From CAVTHK01 sp964552235 (lineage in GTDB: Bacteria > Spirochaetota > Spirochaetia > SZUA-6 > CAVTHK01), in contig CAZKGO010000007.1 of NCBI GenBank assembly GCA_964552235.1, forward strand, positions 1 through 64,000: a stretch of DNA of 64,000 nt. The letters are read 5' to 3'. Under the pieces are notes generated by a model. It was not told the origin of the DNA. It did not search any database and worked only from the letters and a program-made list of their open reading frames with translations. A program made the translations under genes and the position numbers. The stretch's first letter is position 1. Every line of letters starts with the position of its first letter. Below, one piece after another: positions 16,998-25,360 of this stretch.

Positions 16998-18344
16998 CTA
17001 CAGGACCGCCCTGATCGCGTCCTGCAGCGCCTTGCGGCCCGGGATCACCGAGCTGAAGGCGAGCTTTCCGTTGATCACGATCGCGGGCAGGTGGGCGAGA
17101 GCGAGCCTGTGCATCCGGGCGACGTTCTCCAGGCTCGTGATCTTGCGCTCGATCACCTGGACGCGCGGGCCGAGGGTCGAGGCCGCTTCGTCGGCCGCGA
17201 CCTTGGTGTAGCCGCAGGCCGCGCACGTGGCCGAGTCGACGGTGAACACCTCGACGAGGGCGCCGTCGATGCGCCCGTAGTCCGGCATCTCGACCGCGAC
17301 GTCGACGGCGGCGTGCACGTAGTGCTCGAGAAAATGGCGGGTGGCCCGCTCGTCGGCCACCGCCTGCGCGACGCCGATGAGGTTCTGCCGCGGGACGTCG
17401 TAGGGCATGTCGCATCCCGGGGCCAGGATGAAATCCCGGCGGCCCATCTGGTCGATCAGGTCGAGGGCGTACTTCTGGTTGTCGGCCTGGCTGCCGAGCA
17501 GCATCACGGTGGTCAGCGGGATGTTGCCCGACAGGGCGATGCCAGCCCCGTCGGTGACCTGCTTGGCCGCCTGCATGTCGATGTTCTCGTCGACCGACAG
17601 GCAGTCGCACCCGGTGGCTGCCATCAGCTCGAGATTGCGCGTCGCGTCGCCGCAGACGAACAGCGAGCTGGCTCGGCCCGCAGCCCGGATCGCAGCGAAC
17701 TGCCGCTCGAAGGGCCTCGCGGCGAACTGCCGGAACGCCTCGGGCGAAACCTGGGACACGATCGGGTCCACCGACGCGATCACGTCCATGCCCGCCTCGA
17801 CGTACAGCTCGGCCATGCGCAGGCCTGCGCGCGCGCAGAAATCGAGCAGTTCCGTCACGTAGGCGGGATCGTCGTACATGTCGAGAAAGATGTCGGTGCC
17901 GCGCAGGTGCGAGGCGAGCGTGAGGGGGCCTGTGAACAGGCCGTAGAGGGCCGTGCTGCCGCCGATTTCCTTCTTCATTCTCCTCATGACTTCGAGGATC
18001 AGGCCGAGGCGGCCTTCGGCAGGCTCGGGCAGCCGCCGGGGCACTCCCTTGGCGCCGGCGAACGGGTGCGTGGCCACGCTCGGCGGCGCCTTGGCCGCCC
18101 ACAGCAGGCCGCAGCCGAGGATCTCGGCCTCGACCTGAAGGTCGAAGATCACGGGCTGGCCGTCAGGTGCGTAGAGGCGGTTGGCCTCCAGCAGCGCGCG
18201 CGAGAGCAGGTCCGCGCTGCGCAGGAGCCGGTCGGCCGGCACGTCGATGAGGCTGCCGACGTGAACGCCGGTGTAGGGAACCCAGGGTGTGCGCTCGGGC
18301 GTCCGGTGCGCGAGGGTGGCCAGAACGAGCTCTCGTCCATTCAT
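16998..18344 (-). CDS. UroD/MtaA-family protein fused to a C-terminal thioredoxin-like domain
   Basis: Residues 1 to about 350 form a UroD/MtaA-type barrel (LVLATLAHRTPERTPWVPY, STALYGLFTGPLTLASHLRG, SVDENIDMQAAK, LSGNIPLTTVMLLGS). The usual H-x-C zinc pair reads FVCGD, so the His is replaced by Phe, while the later Cys is kept (APGCDMPYDVP). Residues about 365-448 look like a small thioredoxin/glutaredoxin-like fold: VFTVDSATCAACGYT with CxxC, then LAHLPAIVINGKLAFSSVIP, where the cis-Pro region matches thioredoxin_3 proteins. Such a fusion suggests redox or thiol chemistry coupled to methyl transfer. ATG 18344 lies 8 nt after TATCCT (18353-18358). It is divergent from an AraC regulator. Confidence 0.82.
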   Translation of the reverse strand: MNGRELVLATLAHRTPERTPWVPYTGVHVGSLIDVPADRLLRSADLLSRALLEANRLYAPDGQPVIFDLQVEAEILGCGLLWAAKAPPSVATHPFAGAKGVPRRLPEPAEGRLGLILEVMRRMKKEIGGSTALYGLFTGPLTLASHLRGTDIFLDMYDDPAYVTELLDFCARAGLRMAELYVEAGMDVIASVDPIVSQVSPEAFRQFAARPFERQFAAIRAAGRASSLFVCGDATRNLELMAATGCDCLSVDENIDMQAAKQVTDGAGIALSGNIPLTTVMLLGSQADNQKYALDLIDQMGRRDFILAPGCDMPYDVPRQNLIGVAQAVADERATRHFLEHYVHAAVDVAVEMPDYGRIDGALVEVFTVDSATCAACGYTKVAADEAASTLGPRVQVIERKITSLENVARMHRLALAHLPAIVINGKLAFSSVIPGRKALQDAIRAVL

Positions 18345-18431
18345 GCTCCGAAAGGATACGGGACGAGGCGCCGCACGGATTGGTCGCCTCGTGCCGTTTT
18401 CTGGTGCTCCGGTGAGGCGCGCACCCGATCC

Positions 18432-18461
18432 TTGTACGAAGAGGCTCGGTTCTGGTACGAT
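18432..18461 (+). promoter_or_regulatory. Promoter of the AraC-type regulator gene in a 123-bp divergent region
   Basis: TTGTAC, an 18-bp spacer and TACGAT, ending 6 nt before ATG 18468. The two boxes share GTACGA, a short direct repeat 24 bp apart that could also be a regulator site. The opposite-strand promoter of the UroD-thioredoxin gene is TATCCT at 18353-18358, so both genes are likely controlled from this region. Confidence 0.55.
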
Positions 18462-18467
18462 CGTGAC

Positions 18468-19676
18468 ATGGCACCCACCGCTTCCTGTCCCCCGCCGGTC
18501 GCCAGGGCCGCGCGCGAGTACCGCGGCGCCGCGGTCGCCGCTCTCGCTTTCGTGGTCGACGGCCGGGTGCGCCGCGTCTGGAAGGGCGCCTACCCGTGGG
18601 AGCGCGCCGGCAGGCGGGGCATCGAGCTGGCGCTGATGCTGCGCGAGGCTGCCCGGTGGGGAGAGCCGGCGATCGCCCTGGACAACAAGGGAGTCTACGT
18701 CTGGTGCGTGCCCACCACAGACAACAACCGCGTGGTGGGAGGGCTCTTCGCCGCCGAGGCCGCCGGGCTGTCGCGGTCGGCCGCGCTCCAGGAGGGCGCC
18801 GCCCCGGAGCTGGAGCGCGCCCGGGCGGTGACGGCCCTCGCCTGGTCGCTCATGGACACGGCGGTGGCCTGCAACGCGTGCAACGAGGCTCTCATGCGCT
18901 GGAGCCGCACCGAGGGACGCTCCCACGCCCAGCGCGCCGAGGCGATCCACTCGGCCAAGGCGCTGCCCTTCCAGGACCCGCGGGAGATCTACCTGCGAGA
19001 GGAGCATGAACTGCTCGCCGCCATGGCGGCCGGCGACCGCGAGCGGGCCCGGGCCACCATCAACCGCATCCTGATGGGGGTCTACCACGCGGGCCTGCGG
19101 GATCCCGACGTGCTCAAGACCCTCGTGCTCGAGATGGTCGTCCTGATGAACCGCTCGGCCGTGGACCGGGGCGCCGACCCGAGGCAGCTGCTGGCCCTTG
19201 CCGGCTCGTTCCTCGGCGAGCTCTCGCGCATCCGCGACGAAGAGCACCTCAGCCGCTGGCTCACCTCGTGGCTCGAGGCCTTTATCGGCACGCCGCTGCG
19301 CAGGCCGGTCGGCGAGCCGCTGCCTTCCCTCGCCCCCGTACTGGAGTTCATGCGGCAGAACCTCGGGCAGCCGATCTCGCGCGCCGAAGCCGCCGCCGTC
19401 GCGCACCTGTCGGAGGGCCATTTCTCGCGCCTGTTCCGCAGTCGCTGCGGGGCGACCTTCAGCGAGACCCTGGCCCGTTTTCGCATCGAGCGGGCCTGCG
19501 ATCTGCTCGAGGACCCAGCCCGGCGCCTGCGCGAGATCGCCCTCGAGTGCGGCTTTGCGGACCAGAGCCACTTCTGCAAGGTGTTCCGCAGGCTGAGGGG
19601 CGTCGCGCCCCGGGACTGGCGCAGGCGGGGCGCGGCGGCCCCTGCGGCAGCGCGGCCGTCCAACGGCCGGGGTTGA
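18468..19676 (+). CDS. AraC-family regulator with N-terminal sensor domain
   Basis: The 402-residue protein ends in a two-HTH AraC domain (about residues 285-390). The first helix-turn-helix is RAEAAAVAHLSEGHFSRLFRS and the second is LREIALECGFADQSHFCKVFRRL. The first 110 residues (AALAFVVDGRVRRVWKGAYPW, VYVWCVPTTDNNRVVGGLF) form an unassigned sensor domain, followed by a helical region. Sensor-AraC proteins of this build often stand next to corrinoid methyltransferase genes. It is divergent from the UroD-thioredoxin gene and 34 bp upstream of the DUF1638 pseudogene, so it is the likely regulator of this C1 cluster. Ligand unknown. Confidence 0.88.
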   Translation: MAPTASCPPPVARAAREYRGAAVAALAFVVDGRVRRVWKGAYPWERAGRRGIELALMLREAARWGEPAIALDNKGVYVWCVPTTDNNRVVGGLFAAEAAGLSRSAALQEGAAPELERARAVTALAWSLMDTAVACNACNEALMRWSRTEGRSHAQRAEAIHSAKALPFQDPREIYLREEHELLAAMAAGDRERARATINRILMGVYHAGLRDPDVLKTLVLEMVVLMNRSAVDRGADPRQLLALAGSFLGELSRIRDEEHLSRWLTSWLEAFIGTPLRRPVGEPLPSLAPVLEFMRQNLGQPISRAEAAAVAHLSEGHFSRLFRSRCGATFSETLARFRIERACDLLEDPARRLREIALECGFADQSHFCKVFRRLRGVAPRDWRRRGAAAPAAARPSNGRG

Positions 19677-19710
19677 ATCGCATCGGCGGACCGGATCAGC
19701 ATGGCCGGCC

Positions 19711-20456
19711 GTGAGCGATCGTCCCCTCAGGCTGCGCCTGCCGGCCTGCAACGCCCTCCTGCGCGAGCTCCGCTCGGCGGTCTCGCGCAGCCCCAACATC
19801 GTGGACCTGGATTTCAACGAGCTCGACGCGCACCGGCACAGCGAGAGCCTGCGCGCCCTGATCCAGGGAAAGATCGACTCGGCCGACGGGGCGGGCTACG
19901 ACGCGATCCTCCTCGGCTACGGCCCGTGCGGAAACGCGACCGTGGGCGTGCGCGCCGGCGCGACGCGCGTCGTGATCCCCGCGCCCACGACTGCTGCACG
20001 CTGCTGCTCGGCTCCCGGCAGGAGTTCAAGCTGCGGTTCCGCGAGAGCCCCAGACAGCCGTTCTCCTCGGCGGGCTAGGGCGAACGCGCCAGCGCGCCCT
20101 TTCACGAGGGCCTCGAAGGCGGTCCGTCGGACCCGGTCTACCGCCAGTACGTGGAGAAGTGCGGCGAGGAAAACGCCCGGTTCATCTGCGAGGCGATGTC
20201 GGCTCCCGCCCACGGGCAGAACCGCATCGTGTTCATCGACGTGCCCGAGACCGCGCACCTCGCAGCCGCGGAGCGCTGCCGCCTGCGCGCCCGCTCCGAG
20301 GGCCGGGAGTTCGTGCGCCTGGCCGGCAGCCTGGAGCTGCTGCGCAGGCTTGTCGACGGGGAGTGGGACGGCGACTTTCTGGTCCTCGAACCGGGGCAGC
20401 GCTGCGCCGGAGTCTACGACTGGGACCAGATCCTGCGGGCGGAGCCCGCGGGCTGA
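19711..20456 (+). pseudogene. Broken DUF1638-family gene
   Basis: The first part (LPACNALLRELRSAVS, YDAILLGYGPCGNATVGV, RVVIP) and the second (RAHDCCTLLLGSRQEFKLRF, then QYVEKCGEENARFICEAM) are the ordered halves of a DUF1638 protein. They are split by a frameshift near 19985. In the second half, TAG at 20076-20078 replaces what is most simply read as a Trp codon (TGG to TAG) between SSAG and GERAS. GTG 19711 is the start. DUF1638 proteins are known neighbours of methylamine- and glycine-betaine-type corrinoid methyltransferases, which fits the location. With both lesions the gene can hardly give the full protein. Confidence 0.85.
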
Positions 20457-20552
20457 GACCCTCGCGGCCGCGGTGCGCAAGAATCGGGTTGTCCGCAGCC
20501 GCCCGCACGGCGATACTCGATCCGCGGGGCAGGCCCCCGACGGAGCACAGAC

Positions 20553-21425
20553 ATGAGCGCCAGCCCAATGGAGCAGCTCGCCCAGGACTACGAACGGGTC
20601 GAGCGCGCGATCGCCTTTATCGAGAAGCAGGCCCTGCGCCAGCCCGGCCTCGAAGAGACCGCGGCGGCCGCAGGACTGAGCGAGTTCCACTTCCAGAGGC
20701 TGTTCAGCCGGTGGGTCGGAATCAGCCCGAAGCGCTTTCTGCAGTTCGTGACCAAGGCGCACGCCCGCAGACTCCTGGAGGAGTCTCGGGACGTGCTGAG
20801 CGCCGCCTACGAGGCCGGCCTCTCGAGCCCGGGCAGGCTGCACGAGCTGTTCGTCACCTGCGAGGCTGTGACCCCGGGAGAGGTCAGGCGGCGGGGCGAG
20901 GGGCTGGAGATCCGGTATGGCTTCCACCCTTCGCCCTTCGGCCGCTGCCTGCTGTCCGTCACGCAGCGGGGCATCTGCGGTCTCGCCTTTGTCCAGGAGG
21001 CGCCCGAAGTGGCGCTCGTGGAGCGGCTGCGCTCCCGCTGGCCGGAGGCGCTCCTGGTGCTCGACCCGGGGGCCACGGCGGCCACGGCGCAGCGCGTGTT
21101 CGCCTTCGGGCCCGACCGCGACCCGGCGCCGCTGCACCTGTACGTGCGGGGCACCAACTTCCAGATCCAGGTGTGGGAGGCGCTGCTGCGCATACCGCTC
21201 GGCAGGGCGGTCACCTACTCGGACATCGCCCGCCACATCGGCATGCCGGGGGCGAGCCGCGCCGTCGGCAACGCGGTCGGCAGCAACCCGATCCCGTTCC
21301 TGATCCCCTGCCACCGCGTGCTGCGCAAGATGGGGGAGTTCGGCAACTACCGCGAAGGCCCCCTCAGGAAAAAGGCGATCCTCGGCTGGGAGGCTGCTCT
21401 GGCCCTGCGGGGCGGAGCCGCCTGA
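20553..21425 (+). CDS. Ada-like fusion: AraC DNA-binding domain plus O6-methylguanine-DNA methyltransferase
   Basis: Residues 1-110 are an AraC-type double HTH (GLEETAAAAGLSEFHFQRLFSRWVG). Residues 125-290 are the methylated-DNA-protein-cysteine methyltransferase domain with NFQIQVWEALLRIPLGRAVTYSDIA and the active site IPCHRV (Cys near residue 253). The N-terminal zinc-binding Ada domain that repairs phosphotriesters is absent, so this is the short AraC-Ogt form. It removes alkyl groups from DNA guanines and may regulate its own gene. Being placed among C1/methyl metabolism genes is suggestive but may be chance. Confidence 0.92.
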   Translation: MSASPMEQLAQDYERVERAIAFIEKQALRQPGLEETAAAAGLSEFHFQRLFSRWVGISPKRFLQFVTKAHARRLLEESRDVLSAAYEAGLSSPGRLHELFVTCEAVTPGEVRRRGEGLEIRYGFHPSPFGRCLLSVTQRGICGLAFVQEAPEVALVERLRSRWPEALLVLDPGATAATAQRVFAFGPDRDPAPLHLYVRGTNFQIQVWEALLRIPLGRAVTYSDIARHIGMPGASRAVGNAVGSNPIPFLIPCHRVLRKMGEFGNYREGPLRKKAILGWEAALALRGGAA

Positions 21426-21426
21426 G

Positions 21427-21471
21427 GAGGCGCCGCTGCCCGGCGGGCGCCGGCCGGCAGCCGGGCGCCTC
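21427..21471. terminator. Long GC-rich hairpin between convergent genes
   Basis: GGCGCC and GCTGCC on the left pair with GGCAGC and GGCGCC on the right, forming a strong interrupted stem. It occupies the whole gap between the Ada-like gene and the RACo gene, so it can stop transcription from both sides. There is no T-tract, so the terminator role is inferred from position. Confidence 0.5.
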
Positions 21472-23221
21472 AGAACAGCATCGCCTCGGCGAAGCGCTCC
21501 TGGAACTCGGGCCTTCCGGCCAGCTCGACGAAGCGGCATTCGCGGGCGGCCCGGGCGGCCAGGTCGCGGCTCGAGCGCGACAGCAGCACGAGTGCGGCCC
21601 CGCGCAGCGCGGCGTTGCCCACCGCGTCGACGCGGTCCAGAGGCGCAGGCGGCAGCAGCCCGATGCGCATCTCCGCACTCACGCTCATGCCCGCGCCGAA
21701 GTTGCCCGCCAGGTGCACGCGCTCGACGTCGGACCACGAGACGCCGCTTTCGGCCAGGAGGCTCTCGATGGCGGTGCGGATCGCGCCCTTGGCCAGCTGC
21801 AGCTCGCGCACGTCCTTCTGCGTGATGTACACGCTGCGGTCCTCGGTGAGCGCAAAGGCGCGCTGCCCCTCGCGCTCGAACAGCCTGTCCCGCAGCGGGG
21901 CGTCGGGTACGTCGGCAGGGTCCGCGATCCGGCCGGTTTCGTCGATGATGCCGCGCTCGAGCAGGCCCGCCACGGCCATGATGAGCGCCGTGCCGCAGAT
22001 GCTGCGGCCGGGCCTCTCGCCGAGCACCCGGCAGCGCACTCCGCCGGGGGTCACCGCCACGTGGGTGATGGCGCCCGGCACGGCGCGGCTGCCGCAGGAG
22101 ATCTGGGCGCCCTCGAAGGCGGGGCCCGCCGCAGCCGAGGTTGCGGCGAGTCGCCCGCCGCGGGCGAGCACGATCTCGCCGTTGGTGCCGACGTCGACGG
22201 CCAGCGAAATCCCGGCCTCGTCGGGCAGGTCGAGCGCCACGATCACGCCGACCGTGTCGGCGCCCACGAAGGCCGAGATCAGCGGAAGGGTCTCGACCAT
22301 TCCCCTGCCCTGGAACGACCATCCGAAATCCGAAGGCGGCCTGCGCACGGGGTCGGTGATGAGCGGCACGTAGGGCGCGTGCGTGAGCTGCATCGGGTCG
22401 AGGCCGAGCAGGATGTGGATCATGATGGGGTTGCCGACGACGACGGTGCGCACGACGTTCGCCGCAGCGGCCCCGCACTCCTCGAGCAGGGCCTCGGCCG
22501 CCTCGGCGATCGTGAGGCAGGCCGCGCTGCGCACCGCCGTGCGGTAGGCGCGGAACGCCTGCGCCCGCGAGATCACGTCGGCCCCGTAGGCCGCCTGCCT
22601 GTTGAAGAGCGTCCGCCTCGCCCTTTGACGCCCGCTGTCCAGGTCGTAGAGCGCCACGTCGACGGTGGTCGTGCCGAGGTCGACCGCGAAGCCGAGAAAG
22701 GCCTTGCCGGCCCGCCACGGCGCGAGCAGGCAGTCGCCCTCGAGCAGGAAGTGAGCCTTGAACGAGTCGGAGCGCAGACCCGCGGACAGCTCCTCGAGGG
22801 CGGCGGGCTGCGGCGGGGGCAGGCGCAGACCCGAGGCCGCGAGCGCATCGCGGAGCCGGGTCCAGTCCGAGCGCTGATCGGCCAGCGACGGCTCGGGCAG
22901 CGTGACGGTGGCTGCGCGCACGAGCCGGTCGGCCTCGTCGGTGACCGCCTCTTCCGTGGCCGCGGCCCCGCTCCACGCCCTCTCCTGCTCCCGCAGGCGC
23001 ACGGTGCAGTCGGCCAGGAGCACGGCCTTGCAGGCCAGCGGCCGGCCGTGGCGCAGAGGGCCCGCAACCGCCGACGGCGGCTCGACCTCGACCGTGCACT
23101 GGCCGCACGAACCCCGACCGCCGCAGGGAAAGTCGAACAGGATGTCGTTGGCCAGGAGCAGCTCGCGCAGCCGCGCTCCCGGCTCGGCATCGAGGATGCG
23201 ATCGTCGACGACAACCTTCAC
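21470..23221 (-). CDS. Reductive activator of corrinoid proteins (RACo-type [2Fe-2S] ASKHA ATPase)
   Basis: The 583-residue protein starts with a ferredoxin domain (FDFPCGGRGSCGQC; Cys 33, 39, 42 and 64 as cluster ligands). A linker follows, then the ASKHA ATPase fold of the DUF4445 family (AVDLGTTTVDVALYDL near residue 180, LAVDVGTNGEIVLARGG, RVHLAGNFGAGM). RACo proteins reduce accidentally oxidised Co(II) corrinoid to Co(I) at the cost of ATP, restarting methyl transfer. GTG 23221 is chosen because it starts the ferredoxin fold and lies 7 nt after TAGAGT (23229-23234), with CGCCAA (TTGGCG) 18 bp further. A typical partner corrinoid protein is not in the window. Confidence 0.9.
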   Translation of the reverse strand: MKVVVDDRILDAEPGARLRELLLANDILFDFPCGGRGSCGQCTVEVEPPSAVAGPLRHGRPLACKAVLLADCTVRLREQERAWSGAAATEEAVTDEADRLVRAATVTLPEPSLADQRSDWTRLRDALAASGLRLPPPQPAALEELSAGLRSDSFKAHFLLEGDCLLAPWRAGKAFLGFAVDLGTTTVDVALYDLDSGRQRARRTLFNRQAAYGADVISRAQAFRAYRTAVRSAACLTIAEAAEALLEECGAAAANVVRTVVVGNPIMIHILLGLDPMQLTHAPYVPLITDPVRRPPSDFGWSFQGRGMVETLPLISAFVGADTVGVIVALDLPDEAGISLAVDVGTNGEIVLARGGRLAATSAAAGPAFEGAQISCGSRAVPGAITHVAVTPGGVRCRVLGERPGRSICGTALIMAVAGLLERGIIDETGRIADPADVPDAPLRDRLFEREGQRAFALTEDRSVYITQKDVRELQLAKGAIRTAIESLLAESGVSWSDVERVHLAGNFGAGMSVSAEMRIGLLPPAPLDRVDAVGNAALRGAALVLLSRSSRDLAARAARECRFVELAGRPEFQERFAEAMLF

Positions 23222-23320
23222 CTTGCCGACTCTATCATCGAGGCGCGGCGCCCGCCAAGGGCGGCCGGTGCGGCCGGGCAGCCGATCGCGGGCTGCAGCC
23301 GGCGCAGCCGGGCGTTCGGC

Positions 23321-23350
23321 TTGACTGCCGCCCAACGACGGCTCTAGCCT
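23321..23350 (+). promoter_or_regulatory. Promoter of the hydrolase gene
   Basis: TTGACT, an 18-bp spacer and TAGCCT, ending 7 nt before ATG 23358. There is no Shine-Dalgarno sequence between box and start. Confidence 0.6.
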
Positions 23351-23357
23351 CGCGCCG

Positions 23358-24170
23358 ATGAAGCGGACCCTCTGGGCAGCCGCGCTGGCCGCTGTCGCCT
23401 CCTGCGCGCGGGTGCGGGTCGACGAGCAGATGCTGTTCATGCCGCCGCGGGACGACCGGGCAGAGGCGCCGCCGGCGGCCGAGGACTTCTTCTTCGAGGC
23501 CCCTGACGGGGCGCGCATCAACGCGTGGTACCTGGCGCGGCCGCAGGCGCGGGCCACCGTGCTGCTGTTCGGCGGCAACGCCTTTGCCCTCGCCCGGTCG
23601 CGGGGCTTTGTCGAGGCGATCACCCGCCACCCCGTGAGCCTGTTCATGATCGACTACCGCGGCTACGGCAGGAGCGAGGGCACGCCGACCGTGGCCGCCT
23701 TCAAGGCGGACGCCCTCGCCGCCTACGATGCGCTGCGTGGACGGTTCGCCGCCGACCCTTCGCGGCTCATCGTGCACGGCCACTCGCTCGGCAGCTTCGC
23801 GGCCACGCTCGTGGCGTCCGCCCGTCCGGTGGCGGCGCTGGTCCTGCAGAACCCGGCCACGAACGCCCGCGACGCGGTGCGCGCTGCGGTGCCGTGGTAC
23901 GCCCGGCCCTTCGTGCGGCTCGAGATCTCACCTGCCCTGCTCGCCGAGAGCAACCTCGACCGCATCGCCGCGGTGCGCGTTCCCACCCTCGTGGCCGGCG
24001 GCACCGGCGACCGCATCACGTCGCCGGCCATGGCCAGGGCCCTCTACGCCGCCTGCCCTTCGCCCCACAAGCGGCTGCTGATCGTGCAGGGCGGCGGCCA
24101 CAACGACCTGCTCCTCGATCCCGGCTTCCAGGCCGCCTACGCCGCGATCATCGACGCCGTCGGGCGATAG
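23358..24170 (+). CDS. Alpha/beta hydrolase, probable lipoprotein
   Basis: The 270-residue protein begins with KRTLWAAALAAVASCARV, a signal with a plausible lipobox Cys at about residue 16. The fold carries the oxyanion-side GNAFALARSRGF, then MIDYRGYGRSEG and the nucleophile elbow GHSLGS (Ser about residue 140). The Asp in GGTGDRIT and His in GGGHNDLL complete the triad. It resembles BEM46/YfhR-type serine hydrolases. Substrate is unknown. It converges with the next UroD-like gene 22 bp away. Confidence 0.85.
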   Translation: MKRTLWAAALAAVASCARVRVDEQMLFMPPRDDRAEAPPAAEDFFFEAPDGARINAWYLARPQARATVLLFGGNAFALARSRGFVEAITRHPVSLFMIDYRGYGRSEGTPTVAAFKADALAAYDALRGRFAADPSRLIVHGHSLGSFAATLVASARPVAALVLQNPATNARDAVRAAVPWYARPFVRLEISPALLAESNLDRIAAVRVPTLVAGGTGDRITSPAMARALYAACPSPHKRLLIVQGGGHNDLLLDPGFQAAYAAIIDAVGR

Positions 24171-24192
24171 CCTCCCGCCGCGGCGCCCCAGC

Positions 24193-25269
24193 TCACGCCC
24201 TCCAGCGCCGGACAGCGGCGAGGGCGGCCTCGGCGCCCGCGCGGTCCTCCACCCCCGTGATCTGCAGCCACGCACCCTCGGGCCGCAGCCGTTCGAACAG
24301 GCTGCCGAGCTCCGCGGCCGCAACCGTGACGACGAACGAGCGGCCGGCTCTCTGGATGCGCCTGGTGACGTCGACCCAGTCGGCCCAGTGGTCCCTGTTG
24401 GCTCCCGCGACCCACTGGATCGCGTGGATCTCGGGCACCTCGAGCAGCAGGTCGAGATGGCGCAGCGCCCGGGGGCCGTCGAGGTGATAGATGTTGTGGG
24501 TCATGGCGCGGCACTCGCGCACAATGCCCGGAAGAAAGAGGCGCTCAAAGTCGCCGGTGGAGATCATGCAGGAAAAGTCGTTGGAAGGCACGTGCATTCT
24601 CCCCGGCGAGAGGGCGTGCAGCCACGTCGTGCTCGGCATTCCCGCCGCAGCCAGGCGCTTGTGGAAGAAATCGTAGACCTGGAGAAAGTCGTCGGTGACC
24701 CGCTCCACGAGGGCGCGCACCTGCTCGGGATGCTCGAGCACGTCGAGGCACAGCTGCTGGGGATCGCGGAACGCCGCCACGGCGTCGCCGCCGGGGTGGA
24801 TGTCGGTGTAGCCGACGACAAAGCGGCCTCGGCCCGCCTCGATCAGCGCATCGGTAAGGGCGACCATCGCCCGGAAGTACTCGCCGTCGCGGTCGAGGCG
24901 CAGGGCCGCGACCTGGCGCTCGTCCCAGCCGGCCAGGATCGGCCGGCTCCACGACGTGGTTTCGCCGAACTCCAGGGGGCATCCGTAGAAGGCGGAAAAG
25001 ATCTCCGGCCCCAAATTGGGATGCACGATCGGCACCGCGTCGCCGGCAAACACCGTGTTGGCGATGCGCGCTTCGGCGAGGGCGACCTGGTAGCCGACGT
25101 CCATCCACCGCTGCCGAGCCGTCCCGTGAGTCGACTCGGGCAGCCTCACGCGCTCGCGCGGCGGCTTCGGAAAGCTGATCGTGGCCACGGCCCGGTCCAG
25201 CACCGCGCCCTGCCACCAGGCGCCGAAGCGCTGCATCACCCGCTCGAAGTCGGGGGCGAGGGCGAACAT
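24193..25269 (-). CDS. UroD-superfamily protein lacking the methyltransferase zinc ligands
   Basis: A 358-residue protein with the UroD barrel layout: MQRFGAWWQG at the N-terminus, SWSRPILAGW, FVVGYTDIHPGGD and FSCMISTGDFERLFLPGI. YHLDGPRALRHLDLLLEVPEIHAIQWVAGA occupies the place where methyltransferases carry H-x-C. Here it reads H-L-D and no matching Cys follows, so Zn-thiolate methyl transfer is unlikely. Function unknown. ATG 25269 is supported by TACTCT (AGAGTA, 25277-25282), 7 nt away, and TTGCCT 17 bp further. A closely related but internally deleted copy lies at 29685-30465. Confidence 0.75.
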   Translation of the reverse strand: MFALAPDFERVMQRFGAWWQGAVLDRAVATISFPKPPRERVRLPESTHGTARQRWMDVGYQVALAEARIANTVFAGDAVPIVHPNLGPEIFSAFYGCPLEFGETTSWSRPILAGWDERQVAALRLDRDGEYFRAMVALTDALIEAGRGRFVVGYTDIHPGGDAVAAFRDPQQLCLDVLEHPEQVRALVERVTDDFLQVYDFFHKRLAAAGMPSTTWLHALSPGRMHVPSNDFSCMISTGDFERLFLPGIVRECRAMTHNIYHLDGPRALRHLDLLLEVPEIHAIQWVAGANRDHWADWVDVTRRIQRAGRSFVVTVAAAELGSLFERLRPEGAWLQITGVEDRAGAEAALAAVRRWRA

Positions 25270-25276
25270 CCGGGCC

Positions 25277-25305
25277 AGAGTAGCGAGACCTCCCGCGGAA
25301 GGCAA
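25277..25305 (-). promoter_or_regulatory. Promoter of the UroD-like gene
   Basis: TTGCCT, a 17-bp spacer and TACTCT on the minus strand, 7 nt from the ATG. It is back to back with the promoter of the divergent methyltransferase gene (25323-25351). Confidence 0.6.
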
Positions 25306-25322
25306 GCGGACGCAGGCGGACG

Positions 25323-25351
25323 TTGCGCACCCCGGCCGCGGCAGTTACGAT
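25323..25351 (+). promoter_or_regulatory. Promoter of the methyltransferase gene
   Basis: TTGCGC, a 17-bp spacer and TACGAT, 9 nt before ATG 25361. Confidence 0.55.
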
Positions 25352-25360
25352 GGGCCTCCC

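Noticed and set aside
19917..23108. Very long minus-strand frame covering the DUF1638 and Ada-like genes and half of RACo
   Set aside because: Arg/Gly/Ala-rich shadow without motifs; real genes in other frames have catalytic motifs throughout.
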